Source of the DNA: Bacteroidota bacterium
GTDB lineage: Bacteria > Bacteroidota > Bacteroidia > B-17B0 > Aurantibacillaceae
NCBI GenBank assembly: GCA_947474485.1
Contig: CANJJP010000168.1
Coordinates: 1 to 5,051 of the forward strand
Reading direction: 5' to 3'
DNA: 5,051 nt
Below the pieces are notes generated by a model, which was not told the DNA's origin, ran no database searches, and saw nothing but the letters and a program-made list of their open reading frames with translations. This document shows positions 1 to 5,051 of the stretch, in pieces. How positions within the stretch are numbered: position 1 is the first letter of the stretch; the number at the start of each line of letters is the position of its first letter. The position numbers and the translations under genes are program-made.

Positions 1-207
1 CAAAGAAACAGTTGAATAAGATACAGGAACTGTTCTCCATTGGCTTCTATAATTTGCAACACCTCTTACGTCACCATCGAAAAAACCAGTAAAAGCAGGA
101 TTTAAATTACCGGGCGACATGTTAAACTGAGAAAAATGTATATCCTGAGCTTTGCTATTAAATAGTAGCAAAACAAAAAATAGAGTATATACACTTTTAA
201 TTTTCAT
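1..207 (-). CDS. PorP/SprF-family type IX secretion system membrane protein (N-terminal 69 codons; continues past left edge)
   Basis: Outer-membrane protein of the PorP/SprF family, which in Bacteroidota supports secretion or surface attachment of T9SS cargo carrying type B sorting domains. Seen: the start MKIKSVYTLF, a hydrophobic stretch at about residues 8-16, and a likely signal peptidase site after SKA (residues 18-20), giving a mature N-terminus QDIHFSQF. The mature start (QDIHFSQFNMSPGNLNPAFTG, residues 21-41) and the later stretch ANYRSQWRTV (51-60) are the hallmark opening of this family: a Q.pqFSQ..-like start, 'NPA.tG' and 'YR.QW'. Family members are usually about 300-350 residues, so roughly a fifth is visible. 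The ATG overlaps the stop of the upstream large surface-protein gene (TAATG), and no separate promoter is visible, so it is probably cotranscribed and translationally coupled. Family assignment is strong. Which cargo it serves is inferred from adjacency only. Confidence 0.9.
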   Translation of the reverse strand, partial: MKIKSVYTLFFVLLLFNSKAQDIHFSQFNMSPGNLNPAFTGFFDGDVRGVANYRSQWRTVPVSYSTVSL

Positions 208-209
208 TA
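205..209 (-). promoter_or_regulatory. Stop/start overlap (TAATG) coupling the surface protein and PorP/SprF genes
   Basis: On the minus strand the stop TAA of the large gene (209-207) and the ATG of the PorP/SprF gene (207-205) share one A. Such overlaps usually mean one mRNA and translational coupling by re-initiating ribosomes. They therefore support a cargo and partner made together. The overlap is read directly; coupling is inference. Confidence 0.8.
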
Positions 210-3200
210 TCTTATTAATGTAATATTTCCTTTTTTGAAACTTTTCTCTTCATTATTACACGTAAATCTCACATAATAACCAAACACACCAGGATCGGCT
301 TTCATGCCTTTGTAGATGCCATCCCAGCCTTTTGTAATATCGGTAGTTTCAAAAACCATTTCTCCCCAACGGTTATAAACTGCAAAATAAATCTCAGTTG
401 TATGATTACTTCTTACATATAAAACATCATTATTTCCATCGTTGTTTGGTGTAAATGTGTTCGGAATAAAAACTGTTCCTTCGTCACAAATTTTTGAAAG
501 CACAACAATTGTTACACTATCTAATAAATATCTACAGCCATTTACATCTTGCGCAATAGCTGCATAAGTAGTTGTGTGCTGCGGTGTAGCAACAGGGTCG
601 AAAGCCGTTGCGCTTGATAATTGATAATTTGGCGACCATGAAATAGAATATGGGGACCCAATATTACTATTTATATTACTGTAGTCTCCAACATAAATAG
701 TATCGGGGTTTGCAGTAGTTGTAAGCTGGGTATTACTTAATGTTGCAACATTTACTGTCGTGTATAACTCAGAAAGACAAGTGTCGCCAATTGAATTAAT
801 TGAAGTTACAATTACTGTATAAGAAGTAGTGCTAATTGGATTTGCTGTTGGGTTTGCAACGTTTGTATTAGATAAGGCAGCAGCAGGTGACCATTGGTAA
901 GCTATACCACCACTCGCATTTAACTGAACGCTTCCTCCATAACAAATTGTTTGCGGTGCATTTATCCCAAGAGGATTAAAACTTGGTAGTAAAATTGGTT
1001 TTGCAATGGTATCATTACAACCAAAACTATTTTCAACTGCTAGTGTAACCGTGTAAGTTCCTGGGTTTGTATAAGAGTGTGAAGGATTTTGTGTTTGCGA
1101 AAAGAAAGTATCTCCAAAATTCCAATTCCAATTTGTAATAGCGTTTGCGCTTGCATCATTAAACTGATAGGTGTTGCCACACACATTAGGAACAGAAGTA
1201 AAATCTGCTGTAACACTAGGATTTACTTGCACAGTAACAGTTTGTGTTGACGAGCAAATATTTCCACTAAAATCAGTTTCGCTAATTGTAACTGAGTAAG
1301 TTGTGGTAACTGTTGGTTGTGCAATTGGTGTAGCACTATTTGCATTGTTTAAACCAGCTGTTGGTGTCCACGCATATGAAGTTCCTCCAATCGAAAATAG
1401 TTGCACTGGCACAATGCTATCTGCACAATAAATCCCTCCAATTCCAATACTATCAGGAATAAGTGTTAATTGAACGGGGAAATTTATTGAATCCTCACAA
1501 CCTATATCGCTTGTAACATTTAATGCAACTGTATATGTTCCATTGCTTGTATAAGTATGAGATGGATTCGTTAATGCAGAACTTGTATTATCGCCAAAAT
1601 CCCAGTTGTATTGTAAACCATTGGCTCCAGATGATGCATTGGTAAAATCAAATGTATTACTACAAATTTGTGTGGCTGCAGTGGCTTGCGCATTTGGAAC
1701 AGGATGAACAATAACAACAGTTGAAGCTGTATCTGCAATATTACATCTAGCAGAATCTACTACATATAAATTTACGGTATAAGTTCCTGGAGTAGTAAAC
1801 GTGTGACTAGGATTATAAATTAAACTTGTAGTATCGTTACCTCCAAAATCCCAAAGGTAAAAAGTGCCTTCACTTTCATTTGTAAAATTTACAGTTAATG
1901 GGGCGCATCCATTAATATTGTTTGTTGTAAAATTGGCAATTACTAATGGCACTTGAAAGTCTAATTTAAAAGTTCCGTTGTTACAGTTGCTTGCTTGATT
2001 AATATTATTTCCATACAATGACCTTGGCCATGAACCAGGCGTAACAGGGAAGTCATCATTGCCTCCACAGCCTGCACAAACAGATTGGTAGATGATTCCT
2101 TTTTTATCAAATCTACTTGTACCTCCATCAACATGTTCTTGAGAATTTGCCCCTCCAAAATAACTTCCATATAAAAGTGATAGCGCATCATGCTCTAATG
2201 CCATCAAATAAAAGTTAAATCCATCTGTTGTTGTTTGAGTCGCATTTGCGGATAAAGGCATATTGGTAGTTGCGGGTCCAGTAATAATATTTCCTCCCCA
2301 ACCAGATAAATAAATGTTTTCACAATAGTCAACTAAGAATGCAGAAGGAGATAAGTCAACAGAACCTTGTCCGCTGCCAATTACGGTTGAGAAAATTAAG
2401 AAGTCTAAATTGTTATTGAATTTTGAAATAAAAATTTTTCCGTTTGGATTACTGTAACCAACATTTAATACTGGCATTGAACCTTCTGATTGGCCTAAAA
2501 CGTATATATTATTATTTTTATCAGTTTGCACAAAATGGCATGCATCGTACAAATTGGTGCCTAAAAATGTTGCAGCCAATAATGAATTTCCTGTTGAAGA
2601 TATTTTTGCAATGTAGCCATCTACTTTTCCACCGTTATATGAAGTTTGATAAGCGCCTGTTGTAACAGGAAAATCTGGACTACAGGTTCCGCCAGTAACA
2701 AACACATTATTCGATTCATCAAAATTAATTGCATTACCAGCATCCATGCTTGTGCCTCCTAAGTAAGTACTCCATATTAAAGTGCTTAGTGTATTGTCTA
2801 GTTTAAATACTACAGCATCTTGTGTTCCGTTAAGTGTGTTATCAAACCCATTTATTGTTGGAAAATCGGAAGACTTGGTTGAGCTTGCAATTAAAACATC
2901 CCCATTATGATCTATTTGAATTTCACCACGGTTTTGATCACCATAATTGTAAAGTAATGAATCATATCTTGGTTGATTAACTGGACCATAAGGATTAATA
3001 GTACCTACAAACTGAGTTCCATCAGTGTAATTATTTCCATCATTTCCTGAGCCTCCAATGTAGGTACTTGCTAATAAATTATTTCCTCCTGCACTTAATT
3101 TTGAAACATAAATATCTGTACCGTTTTCAAAGAAAGAACCATTGTAGTAAAATCGTAAAGTTTGCCCGCCATTAAAAGTGTTGTCATAGGAAGCTGTAAC

Positions 3201-4265
3201 AGGAAAGTCTGTTGAGGCAGTTACACCATAAGCAAATAAATTGTTTTGTCCGTCAACAATAATACTATTGATAACATCAGCATCTGTTGCGCCACCAATG
3301 TAGGTAGAGTATTGTAAAAAAGTTCCTGATGCGTCGTATTTTGTAATTACTACATCCGTTTGCCCATATTGCACTATGCTATTATAAGTTGCATCGTATG
3401 CATTTACAGTTGGAAAGCCAACATTAAAACAAGTTCCGCCAGAGTATAAATTACCTTGTGCATCGTAAGTCGCCGTCATTCCAAAATTGTCTGCTGTTGA
3501 ACCCGAAGAGCAGGCGAATACCAATACAGGGTCAATTACCAATTCAATGTTTTTATTGTATCCGTTTGGAAATTCATAGCTTAATGTACTTCCTTTAAGT
3601 TTAAAATTACAAGTAACCTCAGTTTCTTTTCCATTTATAATCTGATAAGCATAAGGAGCATGTTCTACAATTTCGTTAATATATGTTTGTATGACTAGCT
3701 GTTTGTTTTTAATACTAATATTTTTTATCCCTTCAAATTTTAATTGAACTTTACTTGCGTCTTTACCTGGCTTCACATAAAAATTATATTTCATGCTGTT
3801 ATCAGCTCCAACAATTTGCATATTTATTCCATCCCATAAATCGGTATAAATTACTTCTTTATAATTTTTTACGTTCGACGCCCATTTAGATTGGTCTTTT
3901 CCAATGTAGTAGTTATTGTAATCAGGGGCAGCTTCGTTCTTTTGAAGTAGAACTTCCTTATTTGGATTTATAAAATTCACATGAAACCAACTTGATTTCA
4001 CCTCTTTCGGTTTTACTTTCGGTTTTGCATGCATGCTCCTATATGTATCCTTATCATAAAAGTGATACGTAAGCCTGTTATTTTGCAAAAACAATGCTCC
4101 ACCATCCAACTGTGCTCTAAATTTTATAAAGGAATCCCACTGATTTTTGTTTTCTGTGAAACGAATAATCGATTTTTTTTGAGACGGTTCATCATGCCCA
4201 AAAAGATTAGTGGTCAAACAAAGCAGTAAGACAAGTTTTAATAGGGGATGTTTAGCCAAAAACAT
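207..4265 (-). CDS. Giant secreted surface protein: DUF7948-like domain, SBBP beta-propeller, PKD/Ig-like modules, T9SS type B sorting domain (gliding motility-associated C-terminal domain)
   Basis: Probable cell-surface adhesin-like protein of 1352 residues, exported by Sec and then T9SS; its ligand is unknown. Domains in order: signal peptide (about 1-23); N-terminal 'ENKxQW' domain (34-246) with YYIGKDQSKWAS, a KYNFYVKPG core and a closing LVIDP; seven SBBP-type propeller units (about 250-770), each pairing an 'STYIGG'-like motif with a downstream 'DFPVT'-like motif; PKD modules with WDFG/WNFG and NPSHTY...GTYTV at about 776-855, 858-935 and 1017-1092; Ig-like modules at about 937-1014, 1098-1173 and 1178-1257; and a CHU_C/TIGR04131-type C-terminal domain (1262-1352) with IPNTFTPNNDGNND, YNRWGE, GWDG and a terminal ITLIR. 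The ATG is fixed by an in-frame TAA at 4289-4287, with no other start codon between. No frameshift or truncation is seen. The following PorP/SprF gene overlaps it by one base. Architecture is certain at family level. A role in gliding, adhesion or polymer binding is inference. Confidence 0.95.
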   Translation of the reverse strand: MFLAKHPLLKLVLLLCLTTNLFGHDEPSQKKSIIRFTENKNQWDSFIKFRAQLDGGALFLQNNRLTYHFYDKDTYRSMHAKPKVKPKEVKSSWFHVNFINPNKEVLLQKNEAAPDYNNYYIGKDQSKWASNVKNYKEVIYTDLWDGINMQIVGADNSMKYNFYVKPGKDASKVQLKFEGIKNISIKNKQLVIQTYINEIVEHAPYAYQIINGKETEVTCNFKLKGSTLSYEFPNGYNKNIELVIDPVLVFACSSGSTADNFGMTATYDAQGNLYSGGTCFNVGFPTVNAYDATYNSIVQYGQTDVVITKYDASGTFLQYSTYIGGATDADVINSIIVDGQNNLFAYGVTASTDFPVTASYDNTFNGGQTLRFYYNGSFFENGTDIYVSKLSAGGNNLLASTYIGGSGNDGNNYTDGTQFVGTINPYGPVNQPRYDSLLYNYGDQNRGEIQIDHNGDVLIASSTKSSDFPTINGFDNTLNGTQDAVVFKLDNTLSTLIWSTYLGGTSMDAGNAINFDESNNVFVTGGTCSPDFPVTTGAYQTSYNGGKVDGYIAKISSTGNSLLAATFLGTNLYDACHFVQTDKNNNIYVLGQSEGSMPVLNVGYSNPNGKIFISKFNNNLDFLIFSTVIGSGQGSVDLSPSAFLVDYCENIYLSGWGGNIITGPATTNMPLSANATQTTTDGFNFYLMALEHDALSLLYGSYFGGANSQEHVDGGTSRFDKKGIIYQSVCAGCGGNDDFPVTPGSWPRSLYGNNINQASNCNNGTFKLDFQVPLVIANFTTNNINGCAPLTVNFTNESEGTFYLWDFGGNDTTSLIYNPSHTFTTPGTYTVNLYVVDSARCNIADTASTVVIVHPVPNAQATAATQICSNTFDFTNASSGANGLQYNWDFGDNTSSALTNPSHTYTSNGTYTVALNVTSDIGCEDSINFPVQLTLIPDSIGIGGIYCADSIVPVQLFSIGGTSYAWTPTAGLNNANSATPIAQPTVTTTYSVTISETDFSGNICSSTQTVTVQVNPSVTADFTSVPNVCGNTYQFNDASANAITNWNWNFGDTFFSQTQNPSHSYTNPGTYTVTLAVENSFGCNDTIAKPILLPSFNPLGINAPQTICYGGSVQLNASGGIAYQWSPAAALSNTNVANPTANPISTTSYTVIVTSINSIGDTCLSELYTTVNVATLSNTQLTTTANPDTIYVGDYSNINSNIGSPYSISWSPNYQLSSATAFDPVATPQHTTTYAAIAQDVNGCRYLLDSVTIVVLSKICDEGTVFIPNTFTPNNDGNNDVLYVRSNHTTEIYFAVYNRWGEMVFETTDITKGWDGIYKGMKADPGVFGYYVRFTCNNEEKSFKKGNITLIR
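210..482 (-). other. T9SS type B C-terminal sorting domain (CHU_C / gliding motility-associated)
   Basis: Residues 1262-1352. Diagnostic blocks are VFIPNTFTPNNDGNNDVLYV, the strand YFAVYNRWGEMVFET, KGWDGIYKG, 'PGVFGYYVRF' and the terminal KGNITLIR. This is the class of sorting signal found in SprB-like proteins, which depends on T9SS and commonly on a PorP/SprF partner. The domain is full length and reaches the stop codon, so the protein should be secretion-competent. One small oddity is Cys1335 in the penultimate strand region. Confidence 0.92.
495..1940 (-). repeat. Stalk of six beta-sandwich modules (PKD-PKD-Ig-PKD-Ig-Ig) within the large surface protein
   Basis: Residues about 776-1257. 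Three PKD modules show W-D/N-F-G cores at Trp805, Trp888 and Trp1048, each followed by NPSH and PGTYTV or NGTYTV. Three Ig-like modules share a 'VQL...GG..Y.W.P...L.N.n...P.A.P..TT.Y.V' pattern (about 954-991 and 1113-1150; a diverged copy at about 1196-1234). Module starts fall near 776, 858, 937, 1017, 1098 and 1178, a pitch of about 80 residues. Such tandem modules usually form an extended rod that holds the functional head, here the propeller, away from the cell surface. Confidence 0.85.
1956..3518 (-). repeat. Seven SBBP-type beta-propeller units within the large surface protein
   Basis: Residues about 250-770. Motif A ('ST(Y/x)(I/L)GG') occurs at residues 320, 400 and 499, and in degenerate form at 251 (ACSSGS), 565 (ATFLGT), 626 (STVIGS) and 700 (GSYFGG). 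Motif B ('(D)FP(V/T)T') occurs at 283 (GFPTV), 353, 467, 531 and 738, with MP variants at 597 (MPVL) and 669 (MPLS). Seven A and seven B motifs alternate, so a single seven-bladed propeller is the simplest reading. Unit spacing ranges from 61 to 99 residues because of loop insertions. The repeats are recognisable only at protein level; the DNA copies are well diverged. Confidence 0.8.
3528..4166 (-). other. N-terminal 'ENKxQW' domain (DUF7948-like) of the large surface protein
   Basis: Residues 34-246. It opens with IRFTENKNQWDSFIKFRAQL and GGALFLQNNRLTYHF, continues with YYIGKDQSKWASNV, YKEVIYTDLWDGI, MKYNFYVKPGKDASKVQLKF, EHAPYAYQ and closes with LVIDPVLVF just before the propeller. This order of blocks is familiar from Bacteroidota proteins that combine it with SBBP repeats and a gliding-motility C-terminus. 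Its biochemical role is not known to me. A Lys/Pro-rich stretch (KPKVKPKEVK, 81-90) sits inside it and looks like a flexible loop. The DUF number is from memory; the family resemblance is strong. Confidence 0.75.
4197..4265 (-). other. Sec signal peptide of the large surface protein
   Basis: Residues 1-23 have a short basic N-region (Lys5, His6, Lys10), a leucine-rich core (LVLLLCL, 11-17) and a polar C-region TTNLFG. Cleavage is likely after Gly23, before HDEPSQKK. Cys16 lies inside the hydrophobic core and is not preceded by a small residue, so a lipoprotein signal is not supported. The exact cleavage point is an estimate. Confidence 0.8.
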
Positions 4266-4272
4266 AGTGTAC

Positions 4273-4280
4273 CAAATATA
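4273..4280 (-). promoter_or_regulatory. Bacteroidota -7 promoter element TATATTTG for the large surface-protein gene
   Basis: On the minus strand the element reads TATATTTG, an exact match to the TAnnTTTG consensus of the Bacteroidota housekeeping sigma factor. Only seven bases (GTACACT) separate it from the ATG at 4265. No clear -33 TTG lies at the usual spacing; the nearest TTG is only about 10 bases upstream. If used, transcription would start within a few bases of the ATG. The match could be fortuitous in AT-rich DNA. Confidence 0.5.
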
Positions 4281-4337
4281 ATAAAATTATCAATAAAAGA
4301 CTTATTTATCATTATTCTTAGACTTTATTTCGTCCTG

Positions 4338-4379
4338 TTTTTACCCCTTTTCTTTTAATTTTTACCTTCTCCCTTTTAA
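4338..4379 (+). repeat. Imperfect tandem 21-base pyrimidine-rich repeat upstream of pdhA
   Basis: Two adjacent 21-base copies (4338-4358 and 4359-4379) both begin TTTTTACC and end CTTTTAA. They match at 16 of 21 positions, and all five differences are C/T exchanges. The tract lies just upstream of the pdhA -7 element, spanning the region where -33 contacts would fall. It could be a regulator-binding pair, two helical turns apart, or simple low-complexity drift. Confidence 0.45.
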
Positions 4380-4389
4380 CTTAAATAGT

Positions 4390-4397
4390 TATATTTG
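4390..4397 (+). promoter_or_regulatory. Bacteroidota -7 promoter element TATATTTG for pdhA
   Basis: Exact match to TAnnTTTG, 19 bases upstream of the pdhA ATG, placing a probable transcription start near 4402 and a leader of about 15 bases. A convincing -33 TTG is not seen in the pyrimidine-rich stretch upstream. Spacing to the start codon is typical for the phylum, so this element is more convincing than its divergent counterpart. Confidence 0.6.
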
Positions 4398-4416
4398 TGA
4401 CTATAATTTTTAGACA

Positions 4417-5051
4417 ATGGCTAAAGTTGCAGAAAAGGTAGAAAAGAAGTTGAAGTTCACTAAAGAACAATATCTTACTTGGTACGAAAGTATGTTGTTA
4501 ATGCGTAAGTTCGAAGAGAAAACCGGACATCTATACGTACAACAAAAAATCAAAGGTTTTTGCCATTTATATATTGGTCAAGAAGCCATTGTTGCTGGTA
4601 CTGTTAGCGCCACAAAAAAAGGAGATAAACACATTACAGCATATCGCGATCATGCACATCCTATTGCTTTAGGTTTACACCCAAAATATGTAATGGCCGA
4701 AATGTATGCTAAAATTACTGGTTGCAGCAAAGGCAAAGGTGGTTCGATGCATATTTTTAGTAAGGAACATGGTTTTGTTGGCGGGCATGGTATTGTTGGC
4801 GGACAAGTTCCATTAGGTGCAGGTATTGCATTTGCAGAAAAATATAATGGAACAGATAATGTTTGTGTTTGCTCAATGGGCGACGGGGCAACTCGTCAAG
4901 GTGCATTACATGAAGCATTTAATATGGCAATGAACTGGAAATTACCAGTGATTTTTGTTATTGAAAACAACCAATATGCAATGGGAACTTCTGTAGAGCG
5001 TACTTCAAACGTAACCGAACTATGGAAATTAGGATTATCATACGATATGCC
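4417..5051 (+). CDS. pdhA: Pyruvate dehydrogenase E1 component, alpha subunit (N-terminal 211 codons; continues past right edge)
   Basis: The alpha subunit of the thiamine-diphosphate-dependent E1 enzyme decarboxylates pyruvate and passes the acetyl group to lipoyl-E2 in the cytoplasmic pyruvate dehydrogenase complex. Seen: KITGCSKGKGGSMHIF (99-114), GGHGIVGGQVPLGAGIAFA (122-140), the ThDP/Mg motif starting GDGATRQG at 155 and ending in Asn184-Asn185, and YAMGTSVER (187-195). GFCHLYIGQEA (47-57) and AYRDHAH (75-81) are also typical. The start is fixed by an in-frame TAG two codons upstream (4411-4413). No Shine-Dalgarno is seen. Bacterial E1 alpha subunits of this type are about 330 residues, so about two thirds is present. 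The KGKGGSMH and MGTSVER blocks favour pyruvate over branched-chain oxo-acid dehydrogenase; an acetoin dehydrogenase alpha subunit is a less likely alternative. The beta or E2 gene is expected beyond the edge. Confidence 0.93.
   Translation, partial: MAKVAEKVEKKLKFTKEQYLTWYESMLLMRKFEEKTGHLYVQQKIKGFCHLYIGQEAIVAGTVSATKKGDKHITAYRDHAHPIALGLHPKYVMAEMYAKITGCSKGKGGSMHIFSKEHGFVGGHGIVGGQVPLGAGIAFAEKYNGTDNVCVCSMGDGATRQGALHEAFNMAMNWKLPVIFVIENNQYAMGTSVERTSNVTELWKLGLSYDM

Larger units (their letters stand above)
4266..4416. other. Divergent intergenic region between the surface-protein gene and pdhA
   Basis: 151 bases separating two divergent starts. It carries one -7-like element on each strand, an AT-rich middle, and a pyrimidine-rich (plus strand) tract over about 4328-4381. 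No RNA gene, small ORF with family features or hairpin terminator is evident. Because the genes diverge, no terminator is expected here. Confidence 0.8.

Noticed and set aside
1961..2191. 76-codon open frame on the minus strand inside the large gene
   Set aside because: It lies in another frame of a gene whose own frame has clear propeller motifs throughout; the product has no recognisable domain or signal.
2444..2665. 73-codon open frame on the plus strand
   Set aside because: Antisense shadow of the large gene in AT-rich DNA; no family features, promoter or neighbour supports it.
4218..4220. Cys16 of the large protein as a lipoprotein attachment cysteine
   Set aside because: It lies within the leucine core (LVLLLCL) with Leu at -1; a lipobox needs a small residue (Gly, Ala or Ser) there, and the protein has a T9SS sorting domain instead.
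4029..4229. 66-codon open frame on the plus strand
   Set aside because: Antisense to the conserved N-terminal domain of the large gene; no supporting feature.
4278..4306. Short AT inverted repeats (ATAAT-AAA-ATTAT at 4278-4290; AATAA-AAGAC-TTATT at 4292-4306) as operators or a terminator
   Set aside because: Five-base all-AT stems are expected by chance in this composition, and divergent genes need no terminator here.
1..5051. CRISPR array, tRNA/rRNA, insertion sequence, toxin-antitoxin or phage signature
   Set aside because: No direct-repeat/spacer pattern, cloverleaf, transposase or terminal inverted repeats were seen; nearly all of the window is explained by three genes.

Overview
The window looks like a piece of a Bacteroidota chromosome, probably from a free-living Flavobacteriia-, Cytophagia- or Sphingobacteriia-like lineage. 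Three things point there: a very large secreted protein ending in a type B sorting domain of the type IX secretion system (T9SS), a PorP/SprF-family protein directly behind it, and two copies of the Bacteroidota-type -7 promoter element TAnnTTTG. The DNA is AT-rich, and neither complete gene start has a purine-rich Shine-Dalgarno, as is usual in this phylum. The exact genus cannot be read from the sequence.

Layout: (i) 1-207, minus strand: the first 69 codons of a PorP/SprF-type T9SS outer-membrane protein, running off the left edge. (ii) 207-4265, minus strand: one intact 1352-residue surface protein. It has a signal peptide, an 'ENKxQW' N-terminal domain (DUF7948-like), seven SBBP-type beta-propeller units, six beta-sandwich modules of about 80 residues (PKD-PKD-Ig-PKD-Ig-Ig), and a gliding-motility-type C-terminal sorting domain. 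Its stop overlaps the start of the PorP/SprF gene by one base (TAATG). (iii) 4266-4416: a 151-base divergent intergenic region with a TATATTTG element on each strand and an imperfect tandem 21-base pyrimidine repeat. (iv) 4417-5051, plus strand: the first 211 codons of the pyruvate dehydrogenase E1 alpha subunit, running off the right edge.

How they fit together: the two minus-strand genes are most simply read as a cargo and dedicated-partner pair, as with SprB and SprF of Flavobacterium gliding. The large protein would be exported by Sec and then T9SS and held at the surface with help from the PorP/SprF protein. The divergent pdhA is a central-metabolism gene with no evident functional link. 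Nothing here amounts to an undescribed system. The points most worth a second look are the regular cysteine ladder that breaks in the last module, the CxxC cluster in the last propeller blade, and a promoter element placed so close to the big gene's ATG that the mRNA would have almost no leader.
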